From: Candidatus Lambdaproteobacteria bacterium
GTDB taxonomy: Bacteria; SAR324; NAC60-12
Length of the DNA stretch: 8,025 bases
Direction: 5' to 3'
Assembly (NCBI GenBank): GCA_012964265.1
Contig: DTUH01000255.1
Coordinates: forward strand, 1 to 8,025
Shown piece by piece: positions 1 through 7,350 of this stretch (positions are counted from its first letter, which is position 1; each line of letters opens with the position of its first letter). The translations under genes were made by a program, and so were the position numbers. The notes under the pieces are model-generated. The model worked only from the letters and a program-made list of their open reading frames with translations, was not told the DNA's origin and searched no databases.

Positions 1-1
1 G

Positions 2-502
2 TGGGCTATTTTTGAATATCTGGATGAAACCACTGAAACAATTGAACAAGTCCGGAAACAGGGAGTTCAACCCACCGTATTGATGCCTTGTCCGCGTCAT
101 GAAATAGATCATGCTTTAGGTAATCCGAGTACAATCGTGCCTTGGATCGCACTGGGTTTTGGAGCACTTGGTTGTTTAATTGGTTACAGTTTACCGGCAT
201 GGACTGCTTCCGATTGGGTTTTACCGGTAAGTGGAAAACCAATTCTGGCAATTCCTCCATTCACAATTATCGGTTTCGAAATGACAGTTCTTTTTACTGC
301 AATATACACATTGGCAGGGTTGGCAATTTTGGGCATTATTGATTCATTTCGTTTTCCAATCCCGAATGCAGCCAAGAAATATCCGCGTTTTCAGCGGGAC
401 CGTTTTGGTGTGGTCGTGCGTTGTGATGCAGCAAAACTTGATGAGTTTGAAGCAATTATGAAAAAGAACGGTGCAGAGGAGGTGCATGTTGAAAAAGGAT
501 GA
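2..502 (+). CDS. actD: Alternative complex III subunit ActD (DUF3341), 5' partial
   Basis: The reading frame is open from the left edge of the window, so the true start lies upstream; the ATG at 80 is internal (Met in VLMPCPRHEIDHALG). ActD is a small inner-membrane subunit of the quinol-oxidising ACIII complex. It carries no cofactor and is thought to help assemble or anchor the complex. The visible 166 residues show the family layout: a soluble N-terminal part ending in a PxPRHEIDxALG-type segment, a first membrane helix (PSTIVPWIALGFGALG, about 125-185), a short loop with GKP, a second helix starting at IPPFTIIGFEMTVLFTA (about 250-345), and a soluble tail with FQRDRFGVVVR. The FExTVLF and RDRF motifs are typical of DUF3341. 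The end overlaps actE, and the next two genes are actE and actF in the standard order, which makes the assignment firm. No odd residues were noticed. Confidence 0.9.
   Translation, partial: WAIFEYLDETTETIEQVRKQGVQPTVLMPCPRHEIDHALGNPSTIVPWIALGFGALGCLIGYSLPAWTASDWVLPVSGKPILAIPPFTIIGFEMTVLFTAIYTLAGLAILGIIDSFRFPIPNAAKKYPRFQRDRFGVVVRCDAAKLDEFEAIMKKNGAEEVHVEKG
475..482 (+). promoter_or_regulatory. Shine-Dalgarno site of actE inside the actD end
   Basis: AGAGGAGG is the strongest ribosome-binding sequence in the window. It lies within the last codons of actD and decides the actE start, excluding the longer GTG 471 start. Spacing to ATG 486 is short (3 bases), so TTG 489 at 6 bases is a real alternative. 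The overlap implies that actE translation is coupled to actD. Confidence 0.75.
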
Positions 503-1172
503 AACTACCTCTAAGAAGTGTCTGTACGGAAGCATTCTCGCGATTTTATTGCTGTCAGCCACTACTGTTGGAGCAATGGAGCAGTATCCATATTTTGATC
601 CCCAACAAGGTTTTGGGATCGAAAATGATGCGAGTCCCTGGTTTGACGGAAAAGATTATCCGTTCTTTCGTGAAATGTATGATGGGAAAAGCCTTAAACC
701 TCAGGAAGAAGGAAGTTATCAAAATTTTCCGGAAAAATCTGTTCCAGTGAGAATTGTCCTGGGCAAAGTTGTTAGGATTTTTGATCCCTTCATTCCTGCT
801 GTTTCAGGAGACGGTGCAGGGGCTAAGGGAAATCCAAGGGAATTTTATCCAAAAAATCCCACACAGTCATCCGCGGCCTCGTTAAAACGGGGCGAAACAC
901 TTTTTAATACTTACTGTGCAGCTTGTCATGGCGAGGATGGTCTGTCACAAACTGTGGTAGTGGAAAAGGGCGTTCCTGCACCGCCGATCACAGCATTTTT
1001 TCAAATGCCAACTGCAGCTCCACATCTTTACAACAAAATTAAATACGGTAGTTTCTTCCAGGAACCACGCGGATTTATGCCCTCATACGGAGCACAAACT
1101 TCGGTAAGGGACCGCTGGGACATGGTCAACTATATGATGAGCGATACGTTCGGTAAAGGATCCAGTCAATGA
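486..1172 (+). CDS. actE: ACIII monoheme cytochrome c subunit ActE
   Basis: Periplasmic c-type cytochrome of ACIII, likely relaying electrons from the quinol-oxidising core towards a cytochrome oxidase. With the ATG at 486 the protein has 228 residues. It has a basic N-terminus, a hydrophobic signal segment (LYGSILAILLLSATTVGA) and a likely cleavage after Ala30, then an aromatic-rich stretch and a C-terminal class I cytochrome c domain. The single heme motif CAACH lies at about residues 144-148 (bases 915-929), and the likely axial Met is in GFMPSYGA at about residue 198. The ending RWDMVNYMMSDTFG fits the last helix of this fold. Start choice: GTG 471, ATG 486 and TTG 489 are all in frame. 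A strong AGAGGAGG lies at 475-482, only 3 bases before ATG 486 and 6 before TTG 489, and it rules out GTG 471. Some ActE proteins are lipoproteins; no lipobox Cys is seen here. The gene overlaps actD by 17 bases and actF by 4. Confidence 0.9.
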   Translation: MLKKDETTSKKCLYGSILAILLLSATTVGAMEQYPYFDPQQGFGIENDASPWFDGKDYPFFREMYDGKSLKPQEEGSYQNFPEKSVPVRIVLGKVVRIFDPFIPAVSGDGAGAKGNPREFYPKNPTQSSAASLKRGETLFNTYCAACHGEDGLSQTVVVEKGVPAPPITAFFQMPTAAPHLYNKIKYGSFFQEPRGFMPSYGAQTSVRDRWDMVNYMMSDTFGKGSSQ

Positions 1173-2446
1173 AAGATATAGCAGAAAAATCTCTTTTTGT
1201 AATTCCCGAAAATATAAAACGCATGCTTTGGGTTTTCGTTATTTTAGGTATAGGCATGTTCATCGCAGGCTTGCTGACTGGAGGAGAAAATAGTGTGCTG
1301 CGCACATGGCAGGCTTTTTTGATAAACACAGTTTTTTGGGCAGGCATTGCGCATGCCGGTATTTTTTTCAGTGTTTTATGGCAACTGACGGATGCTAAAT
1401 GGGGTCGTCCGTTCAAGCGTCTTGCTGAAGCGTGTGCAGGATTTCTTCCTTATTCATTCCTGATGTTTGTTATTGTTTTTTTCGGCAGCAATGTGCTTTA
1501 TGAATGGACACATAATCCATTTTTACATCATGGAATTGCAGTGAAAGCCGGATGGCTGAACTTGCCGTTCTTCGTCAGCAGAAATATAATCTGGCTTGTC
1601 CTGATTTACGGAGTTTCCTGGTGGTTTGTGAAAACCTCGATAAAACCTGACATTGCTCTGGCACGCAAATTATTGGGTTCAGACTGGGGAGGAGCTTTTG
1701 CCGACAAAATGTTGAATAGTTACGGTGAGCACGAAGATGAGGTAATTAGGCTTGAACAATTATCACGTAGAATTGCTCCTGTGCTGGCACTGCTCTACAC
1801 ATTCGGAGGCTCGTTTTTGGCTTGGGACTTTGTAATGACACTTGATCAGGAATGGTTTAGTACGTTATTTGGAGTCTTTTTCATTATTGGCAACATGCAC
1901 GCATTCCTGGGCTTTATGCTTGTTGTCAGTGTTACCGTGAGAAAAAAGTTCGGAGTCGAAGAATACATCACCATTAACCGTCTGCATGATTTAGCAAAGT
2001 TGGTTTTTGCGTTTGCCTTGCTTTGGGCCTATATGGGTTATACACAGTATCTTGTCATCTGGTACGCAGATTTGCCAGAGGAAACACCTTATCTCGTAAT
2101 CCGTTCAATGGAACAACCTTGGGCCACAATGTTTTTGCTTTTGATAATAGGTGTTTTCGGAATACCATTTCTTGCTCTACTGCCTAGAACATTTTGCCGT
2201 ATGCCAAATTACATTCGAATAATGGGAATTTGGGTGGTAATTGTACAGTGGTTTGTCATTTACTTGATGGTGGTTCCTTCTCTGCAGGAATTTGGACATT
2301 ATCACGTTGACATGGGATTACATGAACTCCTGATCACTCTTGGATTTATTGGAGTATTTTTTCTCAGCTACCTCTCCTTTCTCGGGAAAGTTCCCATTCT
2401 ACCTATCTCAGACAAACATCTGTGCCATTCCTGGAATGGCCATTGA
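1169..2446 (+). CDS. actF: ACIII integral membrane subunit ActF (NrfD/PsrC-like)
   Basis: Quinol-interacting membrane subunit of ACIII, paralogous to ActC and belonging to the NrfD/PsrC superfamily. The 425-residue protein shows ten hydrophobic segments at about 19-37, 49-71, 92-110, 136-155, 203-222, 231-252, 275-297, 315-337, 349-369 and 385-404, the number expected for ActC/ActF. Family-like stretches include WQLTDAKWGRPFKRLAEA after helix 2, TLDQEWFSTLFG before helix 6, and a segment beginning DLAKLVFAFALLWAYMGYTQ and continuing into IWYADLPEETP around helix 7. That last stretch is very characteristic of this subfamily. The ATG overlaps the actE stop (ATGA), with AAAGGA at 1155-1160 as ribosome site. 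ActC is the main alternative identity. The place after actD and actE and the absence of other act genes downstream favour ActF. No oxidase (cox) genes follow inside the window, so the partner oxidase must be encoded elsewhere. Confidence 0.92.
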   Translation: MKDIAEKSLFVIPENIKRMLWVFVILGIGMFIAGLLTGGENSVLRTWQAFLINTVFWAGIAHAGIFFSVLWQLTDAKWGRPFKRLAEACAGFLPYSFLMFVIVFFGSNVLYEWTHNPFLHHGIAVKAGWLNLPFFVSRNIIWLVLIYGVSWWFVKTSIKPDIALARKLLGSDWGGAFADKMLNSYGEHEDEVIRLEQLSRRIAPVLALLYTFGGSFLAWDFVMTLDQEWFSTLFGVFFIIGNMHAFLGFMLVVSVTVRKKFGVEEYITINRLHDLAKLVFAFALLWAYMGYTQYLVIWYADLPEETPYLVIRSMEQPWATMFLLLIIGVFGIPFLALLPRTFCRMPNYIRIMGIWVVIVQWFVIYLMVVPSLQEFGHYHVDMGLHELLITLGFIGVFFLSYLSFLGKVPILPISDKHLCHSWNGH

Positions 2447-2452
2447 TATGGC
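2424..2452 (+). repeat. Nested inverted repeats around the actF stop codon
   Basis: GCCATTCC-T-GGAATGGC at 2424-2440 is a perfect 8-base inverted repeat with a one-base centre. Its right arm is reused: GCCAT (2439-2443) pairs with ATGGC (2448-2452) around TGAT, which contains part of the stop codon, and ATGGCCAT (2436-2443) is itself a palindrome. The RNA could form alternative small hairpins. There is no following T-run, so this is not a standard intrinsic terminator. A role in mRNA 3'-end stability or in expression of the next gene is only inferred. Confidence 0.5.
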
Positions 2453-2547
2453 ATAAAGGAATACTGGGCAAGACCTGGAGCGCGGCAAAGCAAAACTTAA
2501 AGTCTCTGAAGTTTCCTCTGTATTCATCTGGAACTCTTATTCAGCGA

Positions 2548-3300
2548 GTGTACCTTCTCCACATTTTTCACCTCAAGTTATTACCGTTTCATTTCCTGTG
2601 GATTTCTTTGCTTTTCTGTTTACAGTTTTCAACAGTCACTCATGCTCAGGATCTTACTCAAATTGACGAAGATCCTTATCTTGATCCGGATTCTGCCTCA
2701 GAAGTACTGCAACCGGCCAAACGTACTGAATCAGCACAAGCCTATCTGTTTGGAATCAGCTATGGTTTAAATCCAATCGTTATTCTTGCACCTGCAATAA
2801 GTCTTGGCATGTATTGGGATCCGCTCGTTTTTGGTATGGAAATCAGCGATTCCGAACATCTCGGAATTTGGGAAAAGGAGCGACGGGAAAACTTCGGTAC
2901 ATCCAGATTCAGAGGAGATACACAGTTTATTAAATGGTTATATGGAAACAACTTTTATCTGATTGCTGCAAGAGAGCACCGTATCATTAATTTATGGAAT
3001 AGAACCTATAATCGTCTCAGTGGACATGCACTGTATGATATGCATATTGAGACAACATTGACCAGTTTGGGAGCAGGTTTGTTGCGTTTCAATGATATCG
3101 GCTTCTTAGCAATAGATGTTCTACGCTTCAATGTACAGAAAAAAGAGTCAGTCAAAGTAGTAGAGTATTGGGAAACATGGAGCACTCGCTCGGGAACTAG
3201 AGAGGACCTGGATGAAAATATTCAAAAGCGCTCGGACAAGTGGGTTGACATACTGGACTCTCCAAGCGGATTTATTGTCACTTTTGGTTTCTATTTTTGA
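2548..3300 (+). CDS. Predicted outer-membrane beta-barrel protein, unknown function
   Basis: I do not recognise a named family. The frame has no ATG before the mature part; it is open from GTG 2422 inside actF. The proposed start, GTG 2548, gives 250 residues with a credible Sec signal: a hydrophobic stretch LLPFHFLWISLLFCLQ and cleavage after THA (about residue 33). No clear ribosome site precedes it, so the start is uncertain. The mature protein opens with an acidic segment (QDLTQIDEDPYLDPD), then alternates short amphipathic strands rich in Gly, aromatic and polar residues, and ends in GFIVTFGFYF. The terminal Phe after alternating hydrophobic residues is the usual outer-membrane barrel signature recognised by the BAM machinery. 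At about 217 mature residues it could form a small barrel. It lies 101 bases after actF on the same strand and may be co-transcribed, but a link to respiration is not shown. A periplasmic beta-rich protein is the alternative. Confidence 0.7.
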   Translation: MYLLHIFHLKLLPFHFLWISLLFCLQFSTVTHAQDLTQIDEDPYLDPDSASEVLQPAKRTESAQAYLFGISYGLNPIVILAPAISLGMYWDPLVFGMEISDSEHLGIWEKERRENFGTSRFRGDTQFIKWLYGNNFYLIAAREHRIINLWNRTYNRLSGHALYDMHIETTLTSLGAGLLRFNDIGFLAIDVLRFNVQKKESVKVVEYWETWSTRSGTREDLDENIQKRSDKWVDILDSPSGFIVTFGFYF

Positions 3301-4526
3301 AATTCAGAAGGGCTTTCCAATTCCACCGTCGATAGAACATTTGAATTCGATAATCCGTAGATATACCAAAGAATAGCTATTATTACCAGCCCCAATAATG
3401 GGATAGTGCTCAAATTTACTGCCTCCCAACCCAGTGTGGTTTGCACTACACCGGAAAGTATTGATGACACCGCGGCAGCACCAAAAACAAAGAAATCATT
3501 TACTCCCTGTACAATGGCTTTTTCTGCAGGCCGATAGGTTTCTGTAACCATCGTTGTGCCTGCTATAAACATAAAATTCCAGCCCATTCCCAACAAGATC
3601 AATGCAGACCAGTAATTGAAAACATCAGTACCCGCAAAGTTAATTCCGATGCACAAAAGATTAAGCAATATTCCGGTAATAATTATCGGAATCGCACCAA
3701 ATCGATGAATTAATGAACCTGTAAAAAAAGATGGCGCAAACATTCCTACCACATGCCACTGAATGACGAACGCAGCATCACTGAACTGATAACCGCTGCC
3801 TGTAGTCATGGCAAGTGGAGTCGCAGTCATGATCATCGCCATGACGCCGTATCCTATCATCGATGTCAGTACAGCCACAATAAATTTAGGTTGGCTGAAA
3901 ATTTCCTTATAGGGCCGGCTTTCACCTGTTTGTTCTTCAAGACTTGGCAGAGGTAGTCGAATCATGAATAAAATTGCAACAATCAAAACATGAAACAAAA
4001 TTACAAACAGATAGCTTCCTGCAAACGGAGCATCCGCAATCAGATCTTTTGCCTTTGAAGCAACTGCCGGTCCGATAAAGCCGGCAAGAATTCCTCCGAA
4101 CATGACTAAAGAAACAGCTTTTGTACGAAACTCTTGACTGGCCACATCAGCCGCAGTAAAGCGATAAAGTTGTGTGAAACCGCTCAAAATTCCCAGACAA
4201 AATATGCTTATACAAAATAAAACGAAATTGCTGTAAATAATTGAAAATGTGGCGGCTGCGGCACCAATAGCACCAATTCCGGTGCCAATCATAAAACCGT
4301 ATCTCCTGCCCACACGTTTCATCAAAAGTGAAGCTGGAATTCCGGCCAGCATGGTGCCTATTAGATGAAATGCAATAGGTAACGTCGCCAATGCTTTATT
4401 GCCGGCAATTTCATAACCAACGATCGAAGAAGCTGAAACAGTCAGACTGCTCGTTGTTCCTGAAAATGCAAAACATACACTCAACAGAATGATGGTTCTT
4501 AAAAAGTTGGAATCTGAATTAGGCAT
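3291..4526 (-). CDS. MFS transporter, 12 membrane helices, substrate unknown
   Basis: Inner-membrane major facilitator superfamily carrier of 411 residues. The N-terminal half carries the family's motif A in the loop between helices 2 and 3 (LMKRVGRRYGFMIG, about residues 68-81). A GFIGPAVAS segment near residues 149-157 resembles the Gly-Pro motif of antiporter-type MFS proteins in helix 5. A polar central loop (about 190-215, SLEEQTGESRPYKEIF) separates the two six-helix halves. FFTGSLIHRFG near 267-277 is the motif A counterpart in the second half. The length and the helix count judged by eye fit a complete protein. The ATG at 4526 is the natural start because the frame is hydrophobic soon after it and a plausible promoter sits just upstream. 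Substrate and direction cannot be read from the sequence; drug/metabolite efflux or a vitamin-type uptake carrier are both possible. Its 3' end overlaps the preceding plus-strand gene by 10 bases, tail to tail. Confidence 0.88.
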   Translation of the reverse strand: MPNSDSNFLRTIILLSVCFAFSGTTSSLTVSASSIVGYEIAGNKALATLPIAFHLIGTMLAGIPASLLMKRVGRRYGFMIGTGIGAIGAAAATFSIIYSNFVLFCISIFCLGILSGFTQLYRFTAADVASQEFRTKAVSLVMFGGILAGFIGPAVASKAKDLIADAPFAGSYLFVILFHVLIVAILFMIRLPLPSLEEQTGESRPYKEIFSQPKFIVAVLTSMIGYGVMAMIMTATPLAMTTGSGYQFSDAAFVIQWHVVGMFAPSFFTGSLIHRFGAIPIIITGILLNLLCIGINFAGTDVFNYWSALILLGMGWNFMFIAGTTMVTETYRPAEKAIVQGVNDFFVFGAAAVSSILSGVVQTTLGWEAVNLSTIPLLGLVIIAILWYIYGLSNSNVLSTVELESPSEFQK

Positions 4527-4566
4527 GCTTAAAAGCTATAAAATATGTTTCAATTAAAGTGCATTT

Positions 4567-4595
4567 ATTCTAACATAATTCCAGCTTCCCTCCAA
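4567..4595 (-). promoter_or_regulatory. Possible sigma-70-type promoter for the MFS gene
   Basis: Read on the minus strand, TTGGAG (4590-4595) and TAGAAT (4567-4572) are separated by 17 bases. They lie about 40 bases before the MFS start codon in the 104-base divergent gap. The -10 is a five-of-six match to TATAAT and the -35 is weaker. I saw no equally good pair for the divergent sohB gene. Support is by consensus only. Confidence 0.35.
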
Positions 4596-4630
4596 GCAGG
4601 GGACGTTTAACATTTCAAATAAAAAACTAC

Positions 4631-5767
4631 ATGAACGAATTTATGGAACAATACTGGTCATTTTACAGTGCGGGTGTGGCTATTTTTTTCTTTGCTGGTA
4701 TAGCCCTCGTATTAAGACTCATATTATTTAAACGTAAACGCCGCAAAAAGGAACCGCATCTCACATTCAAACATTGGAATAATCGCTTTGAAAATGATTT
4801 TGAGCATCTTGAAAAAGAAATGCATGCTGCCAGCTTCTTACCTAAAGAAGCGATTAAGTTGTTGAAAAAAGCCAGGAAAAAAGAAGAAAAAAATGAAAAG
4901 CTTGAAGACAAAAAAAAGAATGTGGAAACAGTAACCACGATTCGAGAAAAATTAAAAAACGGATTAAAAACGGAGGAAGTTCTTAAACAGCATTCAAACT
5001 GTGTTTATGTACTCACATTTATCGGCAGCATAATGGCCTCTGAAGTGGAACAGTTGCGTGATCAAATTTCTTTTCTACTTCAGATTGCACAACCTGCGGA
5101 CGAAATAGTTGTTCGACTGACCAGTCCAGGAGGCGCAGTTCCCCAATACGGATTAGCGAGTTCACAACTTGAGCGTCTGAAACAAGCTGGGTTACGCTGT
5201 GTAGTCTGCGTGGACACAGTAGCTGCCAGCGGAGGATATATGATGGCCGCAGTCGCAGACAAAATCATTGCTGCTCCATTTGCTATCATCGGTTCCATTG
5301 GTGTCGTTGCCGGCATTCCCAATTTCCACCGTGTTTTGCAAAAAAATGAAGTGGACTATCATCTGTTTACTGCTGGAAAATACAAACGCACAGTCACTCC
5401 TTTTTCAGAAGTTACTGAAGAAGGTAAACAAAAATTACAGGATGACTTAACGGCCATTCACGAAGCATTTAAAAAACTGATTAAAGAGGGACGTCCGGAT
5501 GTTGACATTGAGGCAATTGCAACTGGTGAATACTGGTTGGCCTCAGAAGCAAAAGAAAAGGGTCTGGTTGACGAAATAATGACCAGTGACGATTATTTAT
5601 GCAGTAAACTTGATGAGTGCGAGATAATTGAAATAAAAACCGAAATTGGTCAAAACCGACTGGAAAAAATAATCGAAGGTGGTACCACATTATTCAGGCA
5701 ATGGACTACTTCACGGATTCCCGGAGCAGGAGAAGAGCTGGAGGATGTTCGTCAGCGGTTTCGGTAA
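4631..5767 (+). CDS. sohB: SohB-like inner-membrane serine peptidase (family S49)
   Basis: Membrane-anchored peptidase of the SppA/SohB family, probably cleaving residual signal peptides or misfolded membrane proteins; the physiological substrate is not known. The 378 residues comprise one membrane helix (about 12-32), a very basic stretch (KRKRRKK), a long charged and probably helical linker (about 45-120, rich in Lys and Glu), and the S49 domain from about 124. SPGG at 165-168, the nucleophile Ser200 in VAASGGYMMA, and Lys252 in AGKYKRT form the expected Ser/Lys active site. Their 52-residue spacing matches that of SppA-type enzymes. The stretches APFAIIGSIGVVA, EEGKQK and ATGEYW, and KGLVDEI match the E. 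coli SohB pattern as I recall it. The N-terminal linker corresponds to the S49 N-terminal domain that separates SohB from SppA. No strong ribosome site precedes ATG 4631; ATG 4643 is an alternative start. The gene appears to be a monocistron between divergent and convergent neighbours. Confidence 0.93.
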   Translation: MNEFMEQYWSFYSAGVAIFFFAGIALVLRLILFKRKRRKKEPHLTFKHWNNRFENDFEHLEKEMHAASFLPKEAIKLLKKARKKEEKNEKLEDKKKNVETVTTIREKLKNGLKTEEVLKQHSNCVYVLTFIGSIMASEVEQLRDQISFLLQIAQPADEIVVRLTSPGGAVPQYGLASSQLERLKQAGLRCVVCVDTVAASGGYMMAAVADKIIAAPFAIIGSIGVVAGIPNFHRVLQKNEVDYHLFTAGKYKRTVTPFSEVTEEGKQKLQDDLTAIHEAFKKLIKEGRPDVDIEAIATGEYWLASEAKEKGLVDEIMTSDDYLCSKLDECEIIEIKTEIGQNRLEKIIEGGTTLFRQWTTSRIPGAGEELEDVRQRFR

Positions 5768-5844
5768 ACAGTCAAATTTGTAATTTTTTCCTGAAGATTT
5801 GTACAATCAGAATTGCAGGTATTTGGGATTCATTTTGATAGTTG
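5768..5844. other. Convergent intergenic gap without a clear terminator
   Basis: These 77 bases separate the ends of sohB and the minus-strand kinase-like gene. The only secondary-structure hints are CAAATTTG (5773-5780) followed by TAATTTTTT, which could act as a weak terminator for sohB, and a 13-base imperfect palindrome, GATTTGTACAATC. Neither has a GC-rich stem, so I do not call a terminator. The base composition changes close to this gap. Confidence 0.4.
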
Positions 5845-7350
5845 TTATTCAGTACAATTGATTTGGTCGTGTGCGGCATCAAGCTCGGAGTCATACTCAG
5901 GTAACGTACCTTCCGCACGTTTGGAGCAGTAGTCCGCACTGTTCCGGAACAGTTCGGCTTTCCGTTCAATGTCCCGGTGTCGTTTCATTTGCAGCGTGTT
6001 CTGCAAATCTTCCACAATCTCTGCAAATGGATTGGTTTTGAGCCAGTCGTCGAGCGACCGGATTTGCCTGACATGCACTCCAGGGTCAGGACGGGCGAGT
6101 TGAATTTCGGTTGGGTGTCCCAGCAATTCCTCAGCAAGATAACTGGATCGCCAGAGGTAACTGGTAACGATTCCAAGTTGAATGTAATCCTGGAGACGAT
6201 GGATTTCGGCCTCGCTCATTTTTTCAGCAAGACGTTCCAAATAGCCTTTAATCGTAGCTTTGGCATTGTCGGGATAAAATTCTCCTGAAACAGGATCAAA
6301 CGCGAAAAAAGACAAGGTGCGCCCTAAATCTTTTTCGAGTGGAGTTTGATCTCCATTTTCCGTTGTCCCAAATCCCATGTTGTCAAAATCAAAACTTTGG
6401 GTTATTTCCCAGCGATTCGACGCCCCATCAAAAATCGCACCTACATTCGCGGGCTTGACTTCATTATGAATAGGCACATTTGGCGCGGGATCGCTGACTA
6501 AACTTTCATGGATGTTTTTCTCCAACTGATTGAAACGGTCCAGAATTACTTCCAAATCGCCGCGCTGCAATCCTTCCCGAAATGATTCGGCTTCCGGAGA
6601 TTCTCCTAAATTCGGCAGCAGGCTTAGAATGTGATCCCGCATTTTCTTCCGATCTTCCGGATTGTGCAAATGTGTCAAGTTCTCGCTGATGCCGAAGTTG
6701 TCACTGGCAATTTGGCGCCCGGAAGCGAATCCGGTAGGATCCGTAGTTTCAATGTCCTTCGGTAAATTCTCTGTCACGACACTGGAAATGCGGCTTACTT
6801 TAACGATATAACCGCCAAGCTTTTCCATCAAGGCAAGTTGTCCTTGACGACCTCCCGGAATTTCATTCAGGGCCTCCGGAATTTCGTTAATGCCGTCACG
6901 CGCCGCTTCGGTCAAGGTCATGGTTTGTCCGGAAAACATCCTCAAATCTCCGGAAACTCCTTCAAGGTATTCCGGAACGATTTGGTGCAATTTCCCATTT
7001 TCTCCGCGAAAAGTTTGAAATGTGGGAATGGAACTGTGCAGACGACACTCTTCCGTACAAAGTACGGAAAACGCAATATTGTCCCGGACAAATCCGGGTT
7101 TGACAATTTTGAGGAAGACTTGGTTTCCACCTTGTTTTGCGAGAAAAACAAAACTCAAACGGCCGGAATTGACGGCTTGAATTTGAGTTTTCGGAGACGA
7201 AAAATCAACTACGGATTCCGAGTTCCCATACGGATACGCTGCGGCGAAAATCTGGCGCAAGAGTGAGAAACTGTTTTCTTCAAGTTGATGATGGCGTGCG
7301 ATTTTGAACTCCTGATTTCTATTCCGAATACGGTCCTTTGAGACCTGCAC
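5845..7350 (-). CDS. APH/choline-kinase-like phosphotransferase with HNE catalytic loop
   Basis: Large soluble protein (501 residues from GTG 7350) with kinase-like landmarks of the aminoglycoside phosphotransferase/choline kinase superfamily. VFLKIVKPGF (about 78-87) supplies the likely ATP-binding Lys81. CTEECRLHSS offers Glu100/101 as its partner. VPEYLEGV (125-132) resembles the hinge. IHNEVKPANVG (294-304) is the catalytic loop, and FDFDNMGFG (320-328), followed by EKDLGRTL, is the metal-binding Asp segment. The usual loop is HxDxxxxN; here it reads H295-N-E297-xxxx-N302, so the catalytic Asp is replaced by Glu. About 150 residues separate the hinge from the catalytic loop, and a charged, probably helical tail (about 430-501) follows, so it is much longer than the roughly 300 residues common for APH proteins. 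The first in-frame ATG falls inside the fold (Met138), so a GTG, TTG or rarer start is required; GTG 7350 follows an in-frame stop at 7357-7359. It overlaps the upstream dehydrogenase gene by 32 bases. Substrate unknown; pseudokinase possible. Confidence 0.7.
   Translation of the reverse strand: MQVSKDRIRNRNQEFKIARHHQLEENSFSLLRQIFAAAYPYGNSESVVDFSSPKTQIQAVNSGRLSFVFLAKQGGNQVFLKIVKPGFVRDNIAFSVLCTEECRLHSSIPTFQTFRGENGKLHQIVPEYLEGVSGDLRMFSGQTMTLTEAARDGINEIPEALNEIPGGRQGQLALMEKLGGYIVKVSRISSVVTENLPKDIETTDPTGFASGRQIASDNFGISENLTHLHNPEDRKKMRDHILSLLPNLGESPEAESFREGLQRGDLEVILDRFNQLEKNIHESLVSDPAPNVPIHNEVKPANVGAIFDGASNRWEITQSFDFDNMGFGTTENGDQTPLEKDLGRTLSFFAFDPVSGEFYPDNAKATIKGYLERLAEKMSEAEIHRLQDYIQLGIVTSYLWRSSYLAEELLGHPTEIQLARPDPGVHVRQIRSLDDWLKTNPFAEIVEDLQNTLQMKRHRDIERKAELFRNSADYCSKRAEGTLPEYDSELDAAHDQINCTE
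6855..6888 (-). repeat. Two-copy 21-base repeat coding NEIP
   Basis: CCGGAATTTCATT (6855-6867) and CCGGAATTTCGTT (6876-6888) recur with a 21-base period. In the kinase-like protein they encode NEIPEAL followed by NEIP (about residues 155-165). This is probably a local in-frame duplication in the insert between hinge and catalytic loop. Confidence 0.5.

Noticed and set aside
471..485. Longer ActE start at GTG 471
   Set aside because: The strong AGAGGAGG lies after this codon, so it cannot serve it; the extra five residues only encode the ribosome site.
2422..2547. Longer start (GTG 2422) for the barrel protein
   Set aside because: It would place more than 70 residues before the signal cleavage site, overlapping the actF end, which is implausible for a Sec signal peptide.
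4586..4603. Small hairpin TTCCCT/AGGGGA in the MFS-sohB gap as operator or terminator
   Set aside because: Only about six pairs including a G-T wobble, and no T-run; it overlaps the possible MFS -35 box but is too weak to call.
5773..5790. CAAATTTG followed by T-rich sequence as sohB terminator
   Set aside because: The stem is AT-only with no usable loop, so it would be unstable; not called as a terminator.
5977..6288. 103-residue plus-strand open frame near the kinase-like gene's 3' end
   Set aside because: Antisense shadow of the same gene, with no recognisable motif.
6838..7266. 142-residue plus-strand open frame within the kinase-like region
   Set aside because: It lies fully antisense to the 501-residue frame, which carries recognisable kinase landmarks; the plus-strand product has no domain or signal I recognise and no credible ribosome site.
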